From: an uncultured Roseburia sp. | Lineage (GTDB): Bacteria > Bacillota > Clostridia > Lachnospirales > Lachnospiraceae | Direction of reading: 5' to 3' | Assembly (NCBI GenBank): GCA_945787015.1 | Contig: CALZGM010000033.1 | Span: forward strand, 1 to 34,129 | DNA: 34,129 nt | Shown: piece after piece, positions 23,975-32,555 of the stretch | How the letters are laid out: every line of letters begins with the position of its first letter | Numbering within the stretch: position 1 is the stretch's first letter | Notes under the pieces: generated by a model | What the model was told of the DNA's origin: nothing | The model's database searches: none | What the model saw: the letters and a program-made list of their open reading frames with translations, nothing else | Made by a program: the position numbers and the translations under genes

Positions 23975-25048
23975 TCACTCAGATTTTAAATTCAGTTTTG
24001 TCTCCATACGACGCATTTCTTCAAATTCACCCATATCAAGGAACGAATCCTCACTGATTGGATACATGCCGACCTTTCTTCCCTCTGCAAGCAATTTGTT
24101 CGCCAAGTCGGTCATATGGAAAAAGGTATCTTCCGGTATCTTCTTTAAAAGCTCTGGATTTAATATGTACATCCCAGTATTTACAAAGTAGGAAAGTTTT
24201 GGCTTTTCCTCCATGGAATTAATGGCTCCATTTTCACTGGAATGAACCACACCATAGGGTACCACAATATTTTTCAATGCTGTTACAATGGTCAGTTCAT
24301 TTCCGCTTTCCTGATGATAATTGTAAATATCCTCATAATTTGCATGAATTAAAATATCACAATTCGTCACGATAAAAGGCTGCTTGAACTCTTCTTCTAT
24401 TAAGCTTAAGCTTCCCGCTGTTCCTAATGGCTTGTCCTCTTCGACATATTTGATATCACAATCCATCAACGCCTCTGAAAAATAAGACTTAATCATATTT
24501 TTCCGATAATTTACCGTCGCATAAAACTGTTCCACACCATAGTCACGGAACTTATCAATGATACGCTCCATAATTGGAATATCCCCTATCGGAATCAGAG
24601 GTTTCGGTAATACCTTGGTATAAGGATAGAGTCTGGTTCCCTTCCCACCTGCCATGACCACAACCGGAACATCTGCCAAAGAGCGATTCGGCTCTATCTC
24701 CTGCTCCTCAATTGTCCCACGAAACAGGATATCCGAAATAATTCCTTTTGCATTCACCACCGGAAGAGCAGTTATCGCATGCTTAATCATAAATTCTTTT
24801 GCAAGCGCAACTTCTTTTCGATAAATCACTTTCGGATTTTTATTCATGATATGTTCTACGGTTCCCTGCAATTCGCCCGTCTTAATTAACCAACGACGAA
24901 TATCGCCATCGGTGATAACACCAACCAATTTGCGGTTCTTATCTGCTACAAATAGGATTCCCTTAGCATTAGCGTCAATTTTTTGCATTGCCTCGACCAC
25001 TGTAGATTCTGGAAATATAAGAAATGGTATTAGTTGCTCTGTCTTCAT
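23975..25048 (-). CDS. ptmE: Glucosamine-1-phosphate guanylyltransferase with CBS pair
   Basis: A 357-aa fusion: two CBS domains (about 1-120; GVITDGDIRRWL, ITALPVVNAKGIISD) and a nucleotidyltransferase domain (PVVVMAGGKGTRLYPYTKVL, then LPKPLIPIGDIPIMERII). This is the layout of PtmE of Campylobacter jejuni, which makes GDP-glucosamine for legionaminate. It is the first gene of the nine-gene operon. The ATG at 25048 has GGAGG 7 bases upstream. A perfect sigma-D -10 lies about 50 bases before the start. Confidence 0.85.
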   Translation of the reverse strand: MKTEQLIPFLIFPESTVVEAMQKIDANAKGILFVADKNRKLVGVITDGDIRRWLIKTGELQGTVEHIMNKNPKVIYRKEVALAKEFMIKHAITALPVVNAKGIISDILFRGTIEEQEIEPNRSLADVPVVVMAGGKGTRLYPYTKVLPKPLIPIGDIPIMERIIDKFRDYGVEQFYATVNYRKNMIKSYFSEALMDCDIKYVEEDKPLGTAGSLSLIEEEFKQPFIVTNCDILIHANYEDIYNYHQESGNELTIVTALKNIVVPYGVVHSSENGAINSMEEKPKLSYFVNTGMYILNPELLKKIPEDTFFHMTDLANKLLAEGRKVGMYPISEDSFLDMGEFEEMRRMETKLNLKSE

Positions 25049-25098
25049 CGACAACCTCCTGTTTCGTGACTTATCGTCCATGATAAGTTATAGAATAT

Positions 25099-25106
25099 AT
25101 ATCGGC
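25099..25106 (-). promoter_or_regulatory. Candidate sigma-D -10 element of the legionaminate operon
   Basis: The minus strand reads GCCGATAT, identical to the sigma-D -10 consensus, 51 bases before the ptmE start and after the upstream terminator. No clear TAAA -35 lies 15 bases further up, so the promoter is incomplete by eye. Confidence 0.5.
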
Positions 25107-25130
25107 TTTTAATATACTTTTCATAATAAT

Positions 25131-25179
25131 AAAAAGAGTTTGCAATTGATATTATTATATCACATTGCAAACTCTTTTT
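25131..25179. terminator. Terminator between DUF2920 gene and legionaminate operon
   Basis: A perfect 16-bp stem (25131-25146 with 25164-25179), extended inside by TGATA/TATCA. Five T follow on each strand. It ends the maf transcript and isolates the leg operon. Confidence 0.85.
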
Positions 25180-25208
25180 CTATTGGTCAATAATGTTTTG
25201 TTAGTTTA

Positions 25209-26312
25209 TCAATCTTTTGGGAAACGATATAAAAATGGAATTCCATCTTCCCATTTTATCTCATACCAAAATAATTCTGTTTCATATCTTACATCTTCAA
25301 ATGAGATGTGATGTTTTTCCTTACTTTTCTTCTTTGCCTCTTCTTTGGGCTTAAAATATGATTTATATGCTAAATTAAACAATTCAATAAAGTCTGCTCC
25401 TACTCCATGGTCAGTACTATTAAAAATCACACGATCTATACGATATTTTGTAATTGTCTCCACTCTAGAATGTTCTACTTGATTTAAAAATGCTTTTTTT
25501 TGTTCCAGAGATGTCATATCGTCAGTTTCTCCAGCAAAGCACAAAATTTCTGCTTGATTATCAAATTTTTTGTAAAGATACGGTAAACATAAAATTTCTT
25601 TATCTCCAACAAATTCTGCTGCCTTGTAATTTATAATCTGCCTCACCTGTATACCATCTACAAATTCATCTAGCCCTCTAGATCTTTTCCAGAAAAAAGG
25701 TTCTAAATAAGCACTGTTATCTATCATGCCGGTAAATAATCCTGGGCAGAAAGCATTACATAAGTATTCTAAATAACTGCCATGTAAAAATCCATATGCA
25801 TAAATTCGATTTTCATTTATATCATACTTATTATCCTTTATGATATCTAAAACTACTTTAACTGCCCGCAAATTGTCAATTGCCTGCATCAAACCCATGT
25901 CATTAAAATATTCCGGTGTTTCCTGCAAGTCAATATTTTGTTTAAAAATTTTACCCTGTAATATATGTGCATATTTATCATAATCTCTATTGAGAAGTTC
26001 CAACTCTGCATCCGACAACGACTGCATCAGCATCTCATCATCTATTTCCACTGGCAATTCGTTTTGCATATATTCAAAACCAAAGTAATCACATTGTATC
26101 GCAACAACATTGTATTCATCCGCAAAAAGTTTTCTCATTTTTGCAAATACATGAGAGGTTGCTGTTCCCCCATACCCTGCCAAAAGCAGTAAAATACCAG
26201 TTTCTTTATTAATACCATTTTCCGGCTCAGCAAAATAGATACTCATTCTTCTGTCCTTTGGTTTGTAAATGCTTGGCTGCGCTTCTACTTCTAATTGATA
26301 TAAAGTTGCCAT
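25209..26312 (-). CDS. DUF2920 alpha/beta-hydrolase-like protein
   Basis: A 367-aa protein resembling DUF2920, a family known from Campylobacter flagellin-modification loci. It has a hydrolase-like oxyanion strand LLLLAGYGGTATSHVF near residue 42, a nucleophile-elbow-like YAYGFLHGSYLEYLC near residue 170 (GFLHGS in place of GxSxG), and a possible catalytic DH in NSTDHGVG near the C-terminus. The reaction is unknown; deacylation of the flagellar sugar is a guess. It starts 4 bases after maf. Confidence 0.68.
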   Translation of the reverse strand: MATLYQLEVEAQPSIYKPKDRRMSIYFAEPENGINKETGILLLLAGYGGTATSHVFAKMRKLFADEYNVVAIQCDYFGFEYMQNELPVEIDDEMLMQSLSDAELELLNRDYDKYAHILQGKIFKQNIDLQETPEYFNDMGLMQAIDNLRAVKVVLDIIKDNKYDINENRIYAYGFLHGSYLEYLCNAFCPGLFTGMIDNSAYLEPFFWKRSRGLDEFVDGIQVRQIINYKAAEFVGDKEILCLPYLYKKFDNQAEILCFAGETDDMTSLEQKKAFLNQVEHSRVETITKYRIDRVIFNSTDHGVGADFIELFNLAYKSYFKPKEEAKKKSKEKHHISFEDVRYETELFWYEIKWEDGIPFLYRFPKD

Positions 26313-26315
26313 TTG

Positions 26316-28223
26316 CTATCTCTCTTTCTTCACATTCTTTTCTCTCTGTTTTTTAGTAAAAGGTACAATTGTCCTCTCCGATAGCTCCAATAATTCGTCT
26401 GTTGCAATCTGCATCGCCTGTAACATAAGTTTTCCATTTTGAGCAATATCACTCATCTCATCTCTTGCCTCTTCCTTCTTATCATAAATCGAAGTTCTTA
26501 ATGCAGCTTCTATTCCTTTTAAACTATCATTTACCATGCAAGCCATGTAATCTTCTTCCATATACTTATTGGTTTTACCAATTTGTTTTAGCAATTTCTC
26601 TATCTCACGTTGTGTATACTGCTTCTTTTTAGATATTTTCTCTAACTTTTCATATTGATGAATTCCTATTTCAGCCTTTTTTCTGACTTCTATTAATTTT
26701 CCCGGTATCTTTTCTAATATATTCAGGAACTCTTCCTTTCCTTTTTCTCCAAACATCTGTGGCATTCTTGACACCTTATAACGTACATTAAATTTCTTTT
26801 TACAATTTTTTTCTATTGCTTCTTTTAATGTCATTATTTCTGCGCCATGAATTTTTGCCCCACCTTCCGTTGCATCAATCACGCGAATCCAGCTTTGAGC
26901 CTTTATCTGTTCTTCAAACCAATCTAAGTAAAGTTTGAAGTCCATTCGTGTAAGAACCTTTCCTCCATCAATTGCCTCTATCTCAAAATATTCTCTGCTC
27001 TTTGTATCAATTTCATCCATTTTGTCCTTAAACGTTCCATCTGCATGTGTTCGGTTTCCTGTCATCGCTAAATCCTGGCCAACCAATATGATAGTTCTGG
27101 ATCCCATATATATTCCAAGGGAATAGGCAGAAGTAGCTACTGATCCTCCACTGGCTAAATCTGGTACATCTATAGAACTCGTATCTTTCTCTAATGCTTT
27201 CTTTATTATCTCCATTTCTAATGCTGAACCACTTCTATAATAAAATTTCTTTCCATTATGTAATTGCATTGGCTCTATTGAAATGGCATTCATAGTAACC
27301 ATTGGTACTCTTGAGATATCTTTATGTTGAAATAAATCTCCAGGTTTTAATCCATCCACAACCACAAAAAAATCAGGGATAATTCCGGCATTAAGCAAAG
27401 GCTTCATCGCTGTGTCTGTTGCAATTATATTTGCTCTTCCCATAGCCAATTTTAAATCTTCAATATTCTTAGTTAAAGATGGGCCTGCTGATACTACAAT
27501 TGTCGGAATATCTGAAGGAAGCATATGTTCCAAGGACTGAATACTATATCCCTCATACATATATTTGCAGTTATGAAATATATTATTTGCATTCACACTA
27601 GTATAACGCACCACTGTATTCCAGTTCTTTTGAATTTCAACAACATGTTTTTTTAATTCATCCACAAAGGGACTCACTTTATCAGGAAATAATTTATCAT
27701 AATTTCCTGACAAATATACCTTTAACATTGTTAATGTGTCATAGCTTATCATATTATAAAAAAAGAGTTTTTCTTCTTTTTCATTTATTCCTTCAACAAC
27801 AATTCCTATTGGTATATTTTCTGTAAATAAAAACGTCAAATCTACTTCCTCTAATGCCTTAAGGAAGACTTCTATAGAGGGTTCATATATCAAAATATTT
27901 GTAGTGGGCTTTACTGTCTTTAAGATATTGCGAATATGGATAGCATCGTGAATTCCAATAATAACGACAGTAGCAAAGTCTTCAATCTGTTTTATAGAAT
28001 TTAACCAGTCTATTGCTGCATATGAAGGATTATACTTTCCATTTAGATATAATATTTTCCCCTTATTAGAAACCCTAAAAATTATTTCTCCTGTTTTAGC
28101 GTAGTCTATATCTACTCGAATATGTGGATGAAAACTATATTCCTTTTCTTCAATAAACGTTGCCCAATTCGGATATTTTTTTCGAATGCTTTCAATATTT
28201 TTAGCATAAATCTCTCTATTCAT
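26316..28223 (-). CDS. maf: Maf flagellin nonulosonic acid transferase (DUF115)
   Basis: A 635-aa motility-associated factor. The central DUF115 domain is plain: IPTIVVSAGPSLTKNIEDLK near residue 245, then DTAMKPLLNAGIIPDFFVVV, and ASGGSVATSAYSLGIYMGSR with ILVGQDLAM further on. Maf enzymes transfer CMP-activated Leg or Pse to Ser/Thr of flagellin. Its neighbours, flagellin and the CMP-Leg operon, supply acceptor and donor. The start overlaps the small gene upstream by 8 bases. It acts in the cytoplasm before secretion of flagellin. Confidence 0.88.
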   Translation of the reverse strand: MNREIYAKNIESIRKKYPNWATFIEEKEYSFHPHIRVDIDYAKTGEIIFRVSNKGKILYLNGKYNPSYAAIDWLNSIKQIEDFATVVIIGIHDAIHIRNILKTVKPTTNILIYEPSIEVFLKALEEVDLTFLFTENIPIGIVVEGINEKEEKLFFYNMISYDTLTMLKVYLSGNYDKLFPDKVSPFVDELKKHVVEIQKNWNTVVRYTSVNANNIFHNCKYMYEGYSIQSLEHMLPSDIPTIVVSAGPSLTKNIEDLKLAMGRANIIATDTAMKPLLNAGIIPDFFVVVDGLKPGDLFQHKDISRVPMVTMNAISIEPMQLHNGKKFYYRSGSALEMEIIKKALEKDTSSIDVPDLASGGSVATSAYSLGIYMGSRTIILVGQDLAMTGNRTHADGTFKDKMDEIDTKSREYFEIEAIDGGKVLTRMDFKLYLDWFEEQIKAQSWIRVIDATEGGAKIHGAEIMTLKEAIEKNCKKKFNVRYKVSRMPQMFGEKGKEEFLNILEKIPGKLIEVRKKAEIGIHQYEKLEKISKKKQYTQREIEKLLKQIGKTNKYMEEDYMACMVNDSLKGIEAALRTSIYDKKEEARDEMSDIAQNGKLMLQAMQIATDELLELSERTIVPFTKKQREKNVKKER

Positions 28224-28530
28224 AAATACCCTCCGGCTTATTATCTTCTTTATCTAAATCTAAGTTTATTTTTATTTTCTCTTTTACTCCAAATCTTAAC
28301 ACATCCAGCAAGAAAACCTCATCCTGTTGTGTCATACCATACATCATATCTTCCAGTAACGGAACTATTTCTATATCTGCCTGATTATTCTCTAATATAA
28401 TTAAGCAGGCATGATTTACAGCCTGCACACATGTTGGCATCTCTGTTAAATAATTTTCTTTCTTTATAATTCTTTCACAAATAATATCAATTTTGTCAAT
28501 TGCATCTTGCAATATTTTTTTTTCTTCCAT
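28216..28530 (-). CDS. Small helical protein between flagellin and maf, unknown
   Basis: A 104-aa acidic helical protein (MEEKKILQDAIDKIDIICER and on to DKEDNKPEGIYE). I do not recognise a family. I chose the ATG at 28530, with GGAG 7 bases upstream. A longer frame extends back through the flagellin terminator and is rejected. It overlaps maf by 8 bases, so the two are translationally coupled. The position suggests a helper for flagellin glycosylation or export, but this is inference only. Confidence 0.72.
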   Translation of the reverse strand: MEEKKILQDAIDKIDIICERIIKKENYLTEMPTCVQAVNHACLIILENNQADIEIVPLLEDMMYGMTQQDEVFLLDVLRFGVKEKIKINLDLDKEDNKPEGIYE

Positions 28531-28551
28531 CAAACTTCTCCAACCCTTATG

Positions 28552-28582
28552 AAAAAAGGGACTGACTTTAGCCAATCCCTTT
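28552..28582 (-). terminator. Flagellin terminator
   Basis: A 12-bp stem (28571-28582 with 28555-28566, including G-U pairs) with a 4-base loop, then six T on the minus strand. It lies 22 bases after the flagellin stop and 22 before the next ATG, so maf expression needs read-through or an unseen promoter. Confidence 0.82.
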
Positions 28583-28603
28583 CTCGTTATTTTACTGACT
28601 GAA

Positions 28604-29737
28604 TTACTGCAATAATGATAATACACCCTGAGTAGACTGATTAGCCTGTGCAAGCATAGACTGTCCTGCCTGAGCAAGAATATTATTCTTACTGTACTCA
28701 ACCATCTCAGAAGCCATATCTGTATCACGGATACGTGATTCTGCTGCCTGTGTATTTTCAGCTACGTTGTCAAGGTTTGCAATTGTATGCTCTAATCTGT
28801 TCTGTAATGCACCGAGTGCAGAACGCTGACTAGATACATTATTGATTGCTTCCTGAACTTTCGTAATGGTTGCATTAGCAATTTCATAAGTATCAACTCT
28901 CGCTCCCATAAATGAATTAGTCGGAACAGAAGCTTTCAAAGTAATTTTTGCTCCTTGAGCATATAAACAACCAATTTTTGTTTTTAAATTAGCTGATGTA
29001 AATATATTATTTGCAGAGGTTGTTGTAGCGCTTACTGTATACTCTATTCCACCAATTGCAATTTTCTTGCCTACGGTTGCGCCAGCAAGTGCTGCACTTG
29101 CAACTTTTCCACCAACAGCTGCAGCACTTGTCTTGATTGTAGTAGAATTTGCATACTTTGAAGTTGCAAGACTTACTCCCATTGCTTTATAGTATCCACT
29201 CTGTTTTGGTACAATCGTCTTACTCAATCCAATTGCTTTTGCGTTCATGGAACCAATTGTAATTTCAATCTTCTGTCCAGCATTTGCCCCAACCTGTAAT
29301 TTTTTGTCAACAAATGTACCATCTAAAAGGTTCTGTTTATTGAACTGAGTTGTCTCAGAAATTCTATCAAGTTCTGCTGTCAGTGCTGTTAATTCCTGAT
29401 TGATAGCATCACGGTCGATAGTCTGGTTAGTATCGTTTGCACCCTGAACTGCCAATTCATTCATTCTCTGTAAGATGCTGTGAGCTTCATTTAAAGCACC
29501 TTCAGCTGTCTGAATTAATGATACACCGTCCTGTGCATTTGTAGATGCGCGGTTCAAACCACGAACCTGGCTTCTCATCTTTTCAGAAATCTTTAAGCCT
29601 GCTGCATCATCGCCTGCGCGATTGATTCTGTAACCTGAAGATAACTTTTCAGAAGATTTTGCCTGAGAACTTGTTGTTACGCCTAACTGACGGTTAGCGT
29701 TCATTGCCGTAAGATTGTGCTGTACTACCATTGCCAT
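28604..29737 (-). CDS. fliC: Flagellin
   Basis: A 377-aa flagellin. The conserved D0/D1 N-terminus (MVVQHNLTAMNANRQLG; SSGYRINRAGDDAAGLKISE) and C-terminus (NRLEHTIANLDNVAENTQAA; AQANQSTQGVLSLLQ) frame a variable centre of about residues 165-290, rich in Ser, Thr and Ala. That centre is the likely O-glycosylation region. The LQRMNELAVQGAND segment matches the D1 region seen by TLR5. A cysteine is present at residue 257, which is unusual for a flagellin. Expression is from a sigma-D promoter at 29867-29893, with a hairpin in the leader. GGAGG is 8 bases before the ATG. Confidence 0.95.
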   Translation of the reverse strand: MAMVVQHNLTAMNANRQLGVTTSSQAKSSEKLSSGYRINRAGDDAAGLKISEKMRSQVRGLNRASTNAQDGVSLIQTAEGALNEAHSILQRMNELAVQGANDTNQTIDRDAINQELTALTAELDRISETTQFNKQNLLDGTFVDKKLQVGANAGQKIEITIGSMNAKAIGLSKTIVPKQSGYYKAMGVSLATSKYANSTTIKTSAAAVGGKVASAALAGATVGKKIAIGGIEYTVSATTTSANNIFTSANLKTKIGCLYAQGAKITLKASVPTNSFMGARVDTYEIANATITKVQEAINNVSSQRSALGALQNRLEHTIANLDNVAENTQAAESRIRDTDMASEMVEYSKNNILAQAGQSMLAQANQSTQGVLSLLQ

Positions 29738-29760
29738 AAATTTTTCCTCCTTGAATTAAG

Positions 29761-29780
29761 TTGCAGCGTCCATGCTGCAA
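29761..29780 (-). promoter_or_regulatory. Leader hairpin with GGA loop upstream of flagellin (CsrA-like site)
   Basis: The minus strand reads TTGCAGC-ATGGAC-GCTGCAA: a 7-bp perfect stem with GGA in the loop, 24 bases before the start codon. A second GGA site overlaps the ribosome-binding site (AAGGAGGAAAA). This two-site layout resembles CsrA control of hag in Bacillus subtilis. Confidence 0.55.
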
Positions 29781-29866
29781 TAGATTTGTTTTTGATAGTT
29801 CTCCATCTGGCCGTACGCTCCTTTTAGAGTCCCATCATAAGTAGCTATCTTGCTTACTTGTAATAT

Positions 29867-29893
29867 ATATCGGAAAGTTCTTTTGATACTTTA
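29867..29893 (-). promoter_or_regulatory. Sigma-D promoter of flagellin
   Basis: Minus strand: TAAA (29893-29890), exactly 15 bases, then TCCGATAT (29874-29867). This matches the TAAA-N15-GCCGATAT consensus with one difference. It leaves an untranslated leader of about 120 bases. Confidence 0.85.
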
Positions 29894-29950
29894 TACTTAG
29901 TTTAATCAAAATATTGCACAAATTTTTCTTATAATATTAGTATTTTTTAA

Positions 29951-29987
29951 CAAAAATGAAGTGATACCAACTTTCATTGATATCACT
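29951..29987 (-). terminator. Terminator of the flaG-fliD-fliS operon
   Basis: A 9-bp stem (29979-29987 with 29960-29968, with one G-U) is followed on the minus strand by TTCATTTTTG. It lies about 20 bases after the fliS stop. Confidence 0.72.
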
Positions 29988-30006
29988 CCCTCTCATCACT
30001 TACTTT

Positions 30007-30402
30007 TTATGCGTTCTTCTTCACACCCTCTTTTACCGCCAATGTCATGACTTCTTTCCATGTATCACGCATTGTGCGAAGGTGTTTTAATACTTCTTCT
30101 AAAATTTCCTTGTCTTTTTTGATATTTGCCTCTAATAATCTTTGCAATAAATAAGTATAAACATTATCAAAATCCTTGGAAACCTCATATTTTGGGTTCA
30201 GCGTTGCTTGAAACTCTTCAATAATCCGCTGTACCTTCACAATATTATTATGTGCTTTTTCGATATCTTTCTGCTCAATACCGACAATTGCAATGTTGCA
30301 AAACTTAATTGCCCCATCGTATAGCATCAGTGTCAGTTCTGCCGGTGAAGCAGTCAAAATTTTGTTGTTTGCATAAGCACCATAACCCTGTTGTGCAATC
30401 AT
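30007..30402 (-). CDS. fliS: Flagellar secretion chaperone FliS
   Basis: A 131-aa helical chaperone that binds the C-terminus of newly made flagellin and holds it for export. The family N-terminus is clear (GYGAYANNKILTASPAELTL, then MLYDGAIKFCNIAI). Length is typical. It lies 36 bases after fliD and just ahead of the flagellin gene it serves. Confidence 0.92.
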   Translation of the reverse strand: MIAQQGYGAYANNKILTASPAELTLMLYDGAIKFCNIAIVGIEQKDIEKAHNNIVKVQRIIEEFQATLNPKYEVSKDFDNVYTYLLQRLLEANIKKDKEILEEVLKHLRTMRDTWKEVMTLAVKEGVKKNA

Positions 30403-30438
30403 GATAGAACCTCCTGTAGCCTCTCTCTATTTTACTCA

Positions 30439-31944
30439 TTACATACTGCCAAATAAACCGCTTAGAGAAGAGGTCTGGCTGTTAAGCTTTGCTAATGCAG
30501 TTTCCATTGCAGAGAATTTTTTATAGTAGTAGTCTTCCTGATCTTTTAGTTTTTCTTCCCATTTTGAAATTAAGGTCGTATAATCGCTGTACTCGGAAGC
30601 CATCTCTTTATCATTATATACGGTATAGATACTGCTCAGTGTAGTAGACTTCATCTTCTGGTCTACTGCTTCGTACAGATTCTTTGATAACCCCTGCATA
30701 AATTCGATTACCTTATCCGGATCCTCTGCAATCGCAGCCATCAGTTTATCGGTATTGCCAGAGGTATTGGCATCATCCTCATCACCGTCGATATGATATG
30801 CATTATGCTCGTTCTTTGCTGCATTCAGATAGCCCATGGTCTTAATGCCAAAATCAGAAAGGTATAATCGCTCACCATTAACTTCTACCCCTTGTGACAT
30901 TGCCTGCGTCATGACGCTCATAACACCTGATAAAGTATTGTCTCTTCTTAATAGGGAAGCTTTTATCTTCTCTTCCCACTTTTCCACTTCCGTATCAGAC
31001 ATCTGATCTTTTTCTTCATCTGTTAATGGTTCATACCCTTTTGCTGAATCCGCATTATAAAGGGAGGTCATTTCATTTATCAATGAATTGTACTGTGATA
31101 AGAAATCCTTGACTTTATCATAGATTCCCTGCGCATCGACACCAACCGTTGTGCTGACTGCATTTGATTCTGTCGGGTCATAAGTAGTTCCGGTGATTGC
31201 ATTTGCAGTAATCGTCATACCATTGATTGCAAACGTATTTGATTCGCTGGTAAACTGTGCACCATTTACCCAGATTTCCGCGTCAGAACCATCGATACGT
31301 TTTGCACCATTTGCAGTATCAAGTCCTAAAGCTGCCAGCGCTTTTGCGCTGTCTAAGCCGTCTGTTGTGATAGTAAAATCATTCGCTGCACCGCTTTTCT
31401 TTGCGCTAACAAAGATACGTCCATTTTTCTCGTCAAAACTAGCATTTACGCCCGCTTCTTTCATTCTATTGACCACATCGGATATCTTGCTATTTGCTGA
31501 GATTTCAATATCTTCACCATTTATGGTAATTTTACTACTACCGCCATCATAGCCCAGTTCTCCAAGCGTGGTATCTGATTTTACAGCAGTACCATCTGTC
31601 TTTTCAAGTTTTGCACTCGTTAAATATCCTGCTTTTGCAAGACTTGTTACCTGAATACTATAAGAACCATTTACTGCATTTCCGCCTGCCGTAACAGATA
31701 TTTTTGTACTATCTGATACACTTGCAGTTTTCATGCTATATGCACTAGTGTAGCGCATATTTCCCACATTTTTATAGAGACTGTAAATCTTTGTATTTAA
31801 AGATTTCCATGCATCCTGCTTCCATGACAACTTTGTCTGCGCTTTCTTGTATTTATTGGTTTTGTAACTGTAGCTGGATACCAATGCCGAAATGATGGAC
31901 TCTGTATCCAAGCCGGAATTTAATCCCGTTATACGAATTGGCAT
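30439..31944 (-). CDS. fliD: Flagellar cap protein FliD
   Basis: A 501-aa filament cap (hook-associated protein 2). The N-terminus RITGLNSGLDTESIISALVS is diagnostic, and the FliD C-terminal region runs from about 270 to the end, closing with helical SAMETALAKLNSQTSSLSGL. The middle domain (about 80-270) is Ser/Thr/Ala/Gly-rich and exposed. It lies 19 bases after flaG in one operon with fliS. Confidence 0.93.
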   Translation of the reverse strand: MPIRITGLNSGLDTESIISALVSSYSYKTNKYKKAQTKLSWKQDAWKSLNTKIYSLYKNVGNMRYTSAYSMKTASVSDSTKISVTAGGNAVNGSYSIQVTSLAKAGYLTSAKLEKTDGTAVKSDTTLGELGYDGGSSKITINGEDIEISANSKISDVVNRMKEAGVNASFDEKNGRIFVSAKKSGAANDFTITTDGLDSAKALAALGLDTANGAKRIDGSDAEIWVNGAQFTSESNTFAINGMTITANAITGTTYDPTESNAVSTTVGVDAQGIYDKVKDFLSQYNSLINEMTSLYNADSAKGYEPLTDEEKDQMSDTEVEKWEEKIKASLLRRDNTLSGVMSVMTQAMSQGVEVNGERLYLSDFGIKTMGYLNAAKNEHNAYHIDGDEDDANTSGNTDKLMAAIAEDPDKVIEFMQGLSKNLYEAVDQKMKSTTLSSIYTVYNDKEMASEYSDYTTLISKWEEKLKDQEDYYYKKFSAMETALAKLNSQTSSLSGLFGSM

Positions 31945-31963
31945 ATGTTCACCCTACCTTTCT

Positions 31964-32389
31964 CTAACGTTTTTCATCTACCATGAGGCCCGCCATTTCC
32001 CAAACCTTGGCGATCATGTCTAAGGTTTTTTCCGGTGGGAACTCTTTGATAACTTCTTTGCTTTCTTTATCAATAATCTTAATCGTTACACGATTTGTTT
32101 CCTCGTGAATGCCAAAGACAGCTTCAGAATTATTAGCTTTTTTATTGATTTCTTCTACTGCTTTTTTCAGTTGTGCGTTGGTCGGCTGCTGCTGATTTGC
32201 TCCACCATTACCGGAGCCATCGCTGCTTGTCTCTTTTGTTGAAATGGTACTTGTCTGCTGTGCCAGCATATCAGATGCCGATGCATTTGATGCGCTCTCT
32301 ACCTTCGGAGCACTTTCCGTTTTTACTGCTGCAGTTGACGTACTTCCCTGAAACGACATCCCTGCGCCTTTAATAGCTTCTATTGCCAT
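31964..32389 (-). CDS. flaG: FlaG-family flagellar protein
   Basis: A 141-aa FlaG protein. The first 75 residues are low-complexity Ser/Thr/Ala/Gly/Gln. The conserved domain follows at about 76-141 (QLKKAVEEINKKANNSEAV; VTIKIIDKESKEVIKEFPPE). In other bacteria it influences filament length. It is the first gene of flaG-fliD-fliS, with GGAGG 9 bases before the ATG and a sigma-D-like promoter upstream. Confidence 0.88.
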   Translation of the reverse strand: MAIEAIKGAGMSFQGSTSTAAVKTESAPKVESASNASASDMLAQQTSTISTKETSSDGSGNGGANQQQPTNAQLKKAVEEINKKANNSEAVFGIHEETNRVTIKIIDKESKEVIKEFPPEKTLDMIAKVWEMAGLMVDEKR

Positions 32390-32461
32390 TGTGATACACC
32401 TCCATGTGTTTTTGTTTGTTGGATTGTAATCCTTGGTTACCTGTCTATACTCTTAGTCTTT

Positions 32462-32489
32462 ATATCGGTGGGTTTGGCTGGAAAATTTA
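32462..32489 (-). promoter_or_regulatory. Sigma-D-like promoter of flaG-fliD-fliS
   Basis: Minus strand: TAAA (32489-32486), 16 bases, ACCGATAT (32469-32462). The spacing is one base longer than at the flagellin promoter. It lies 73 bases before the flaG start. Confidence 0.68.
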
Positions 32490-32500
32490 GAGTGGAAATG

Positions 32501-32547
32501 AAAAAAGTGGTAACACACGGACTTAGCCCATATGTTACCACTTTTTT
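32501..32547. terminator. Bidirectional terminator after rpn type C copy 1
   Basis: A perfect 15-bp stem (32501-32515 with 32533-32547) flanked by A6 and T6, working on both strands. It shares its GTGGTA-ACA/TGT-TACCAC design with the hairpin at 33800-33837, where a base pair has changed on both sides (AT to TA), supporting the stem. Confidence 0.85.
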
Positions 32548-32555
32548 ATTTTCTC

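Noticed and set aside
28531-28728. N-terminal extension of the 104-aa gene
   Set aside because: It would overlap the flagellin C-terminus and cross the flagellin terminator, while ATG 28530 has a ribosome-binding site.
31193-31552. 119-codon plus-strand frame
   Set aside because: Antisense to fliD; its hydrophobic appearance is a by-product of the Ser/Ala-rich fliD codons.
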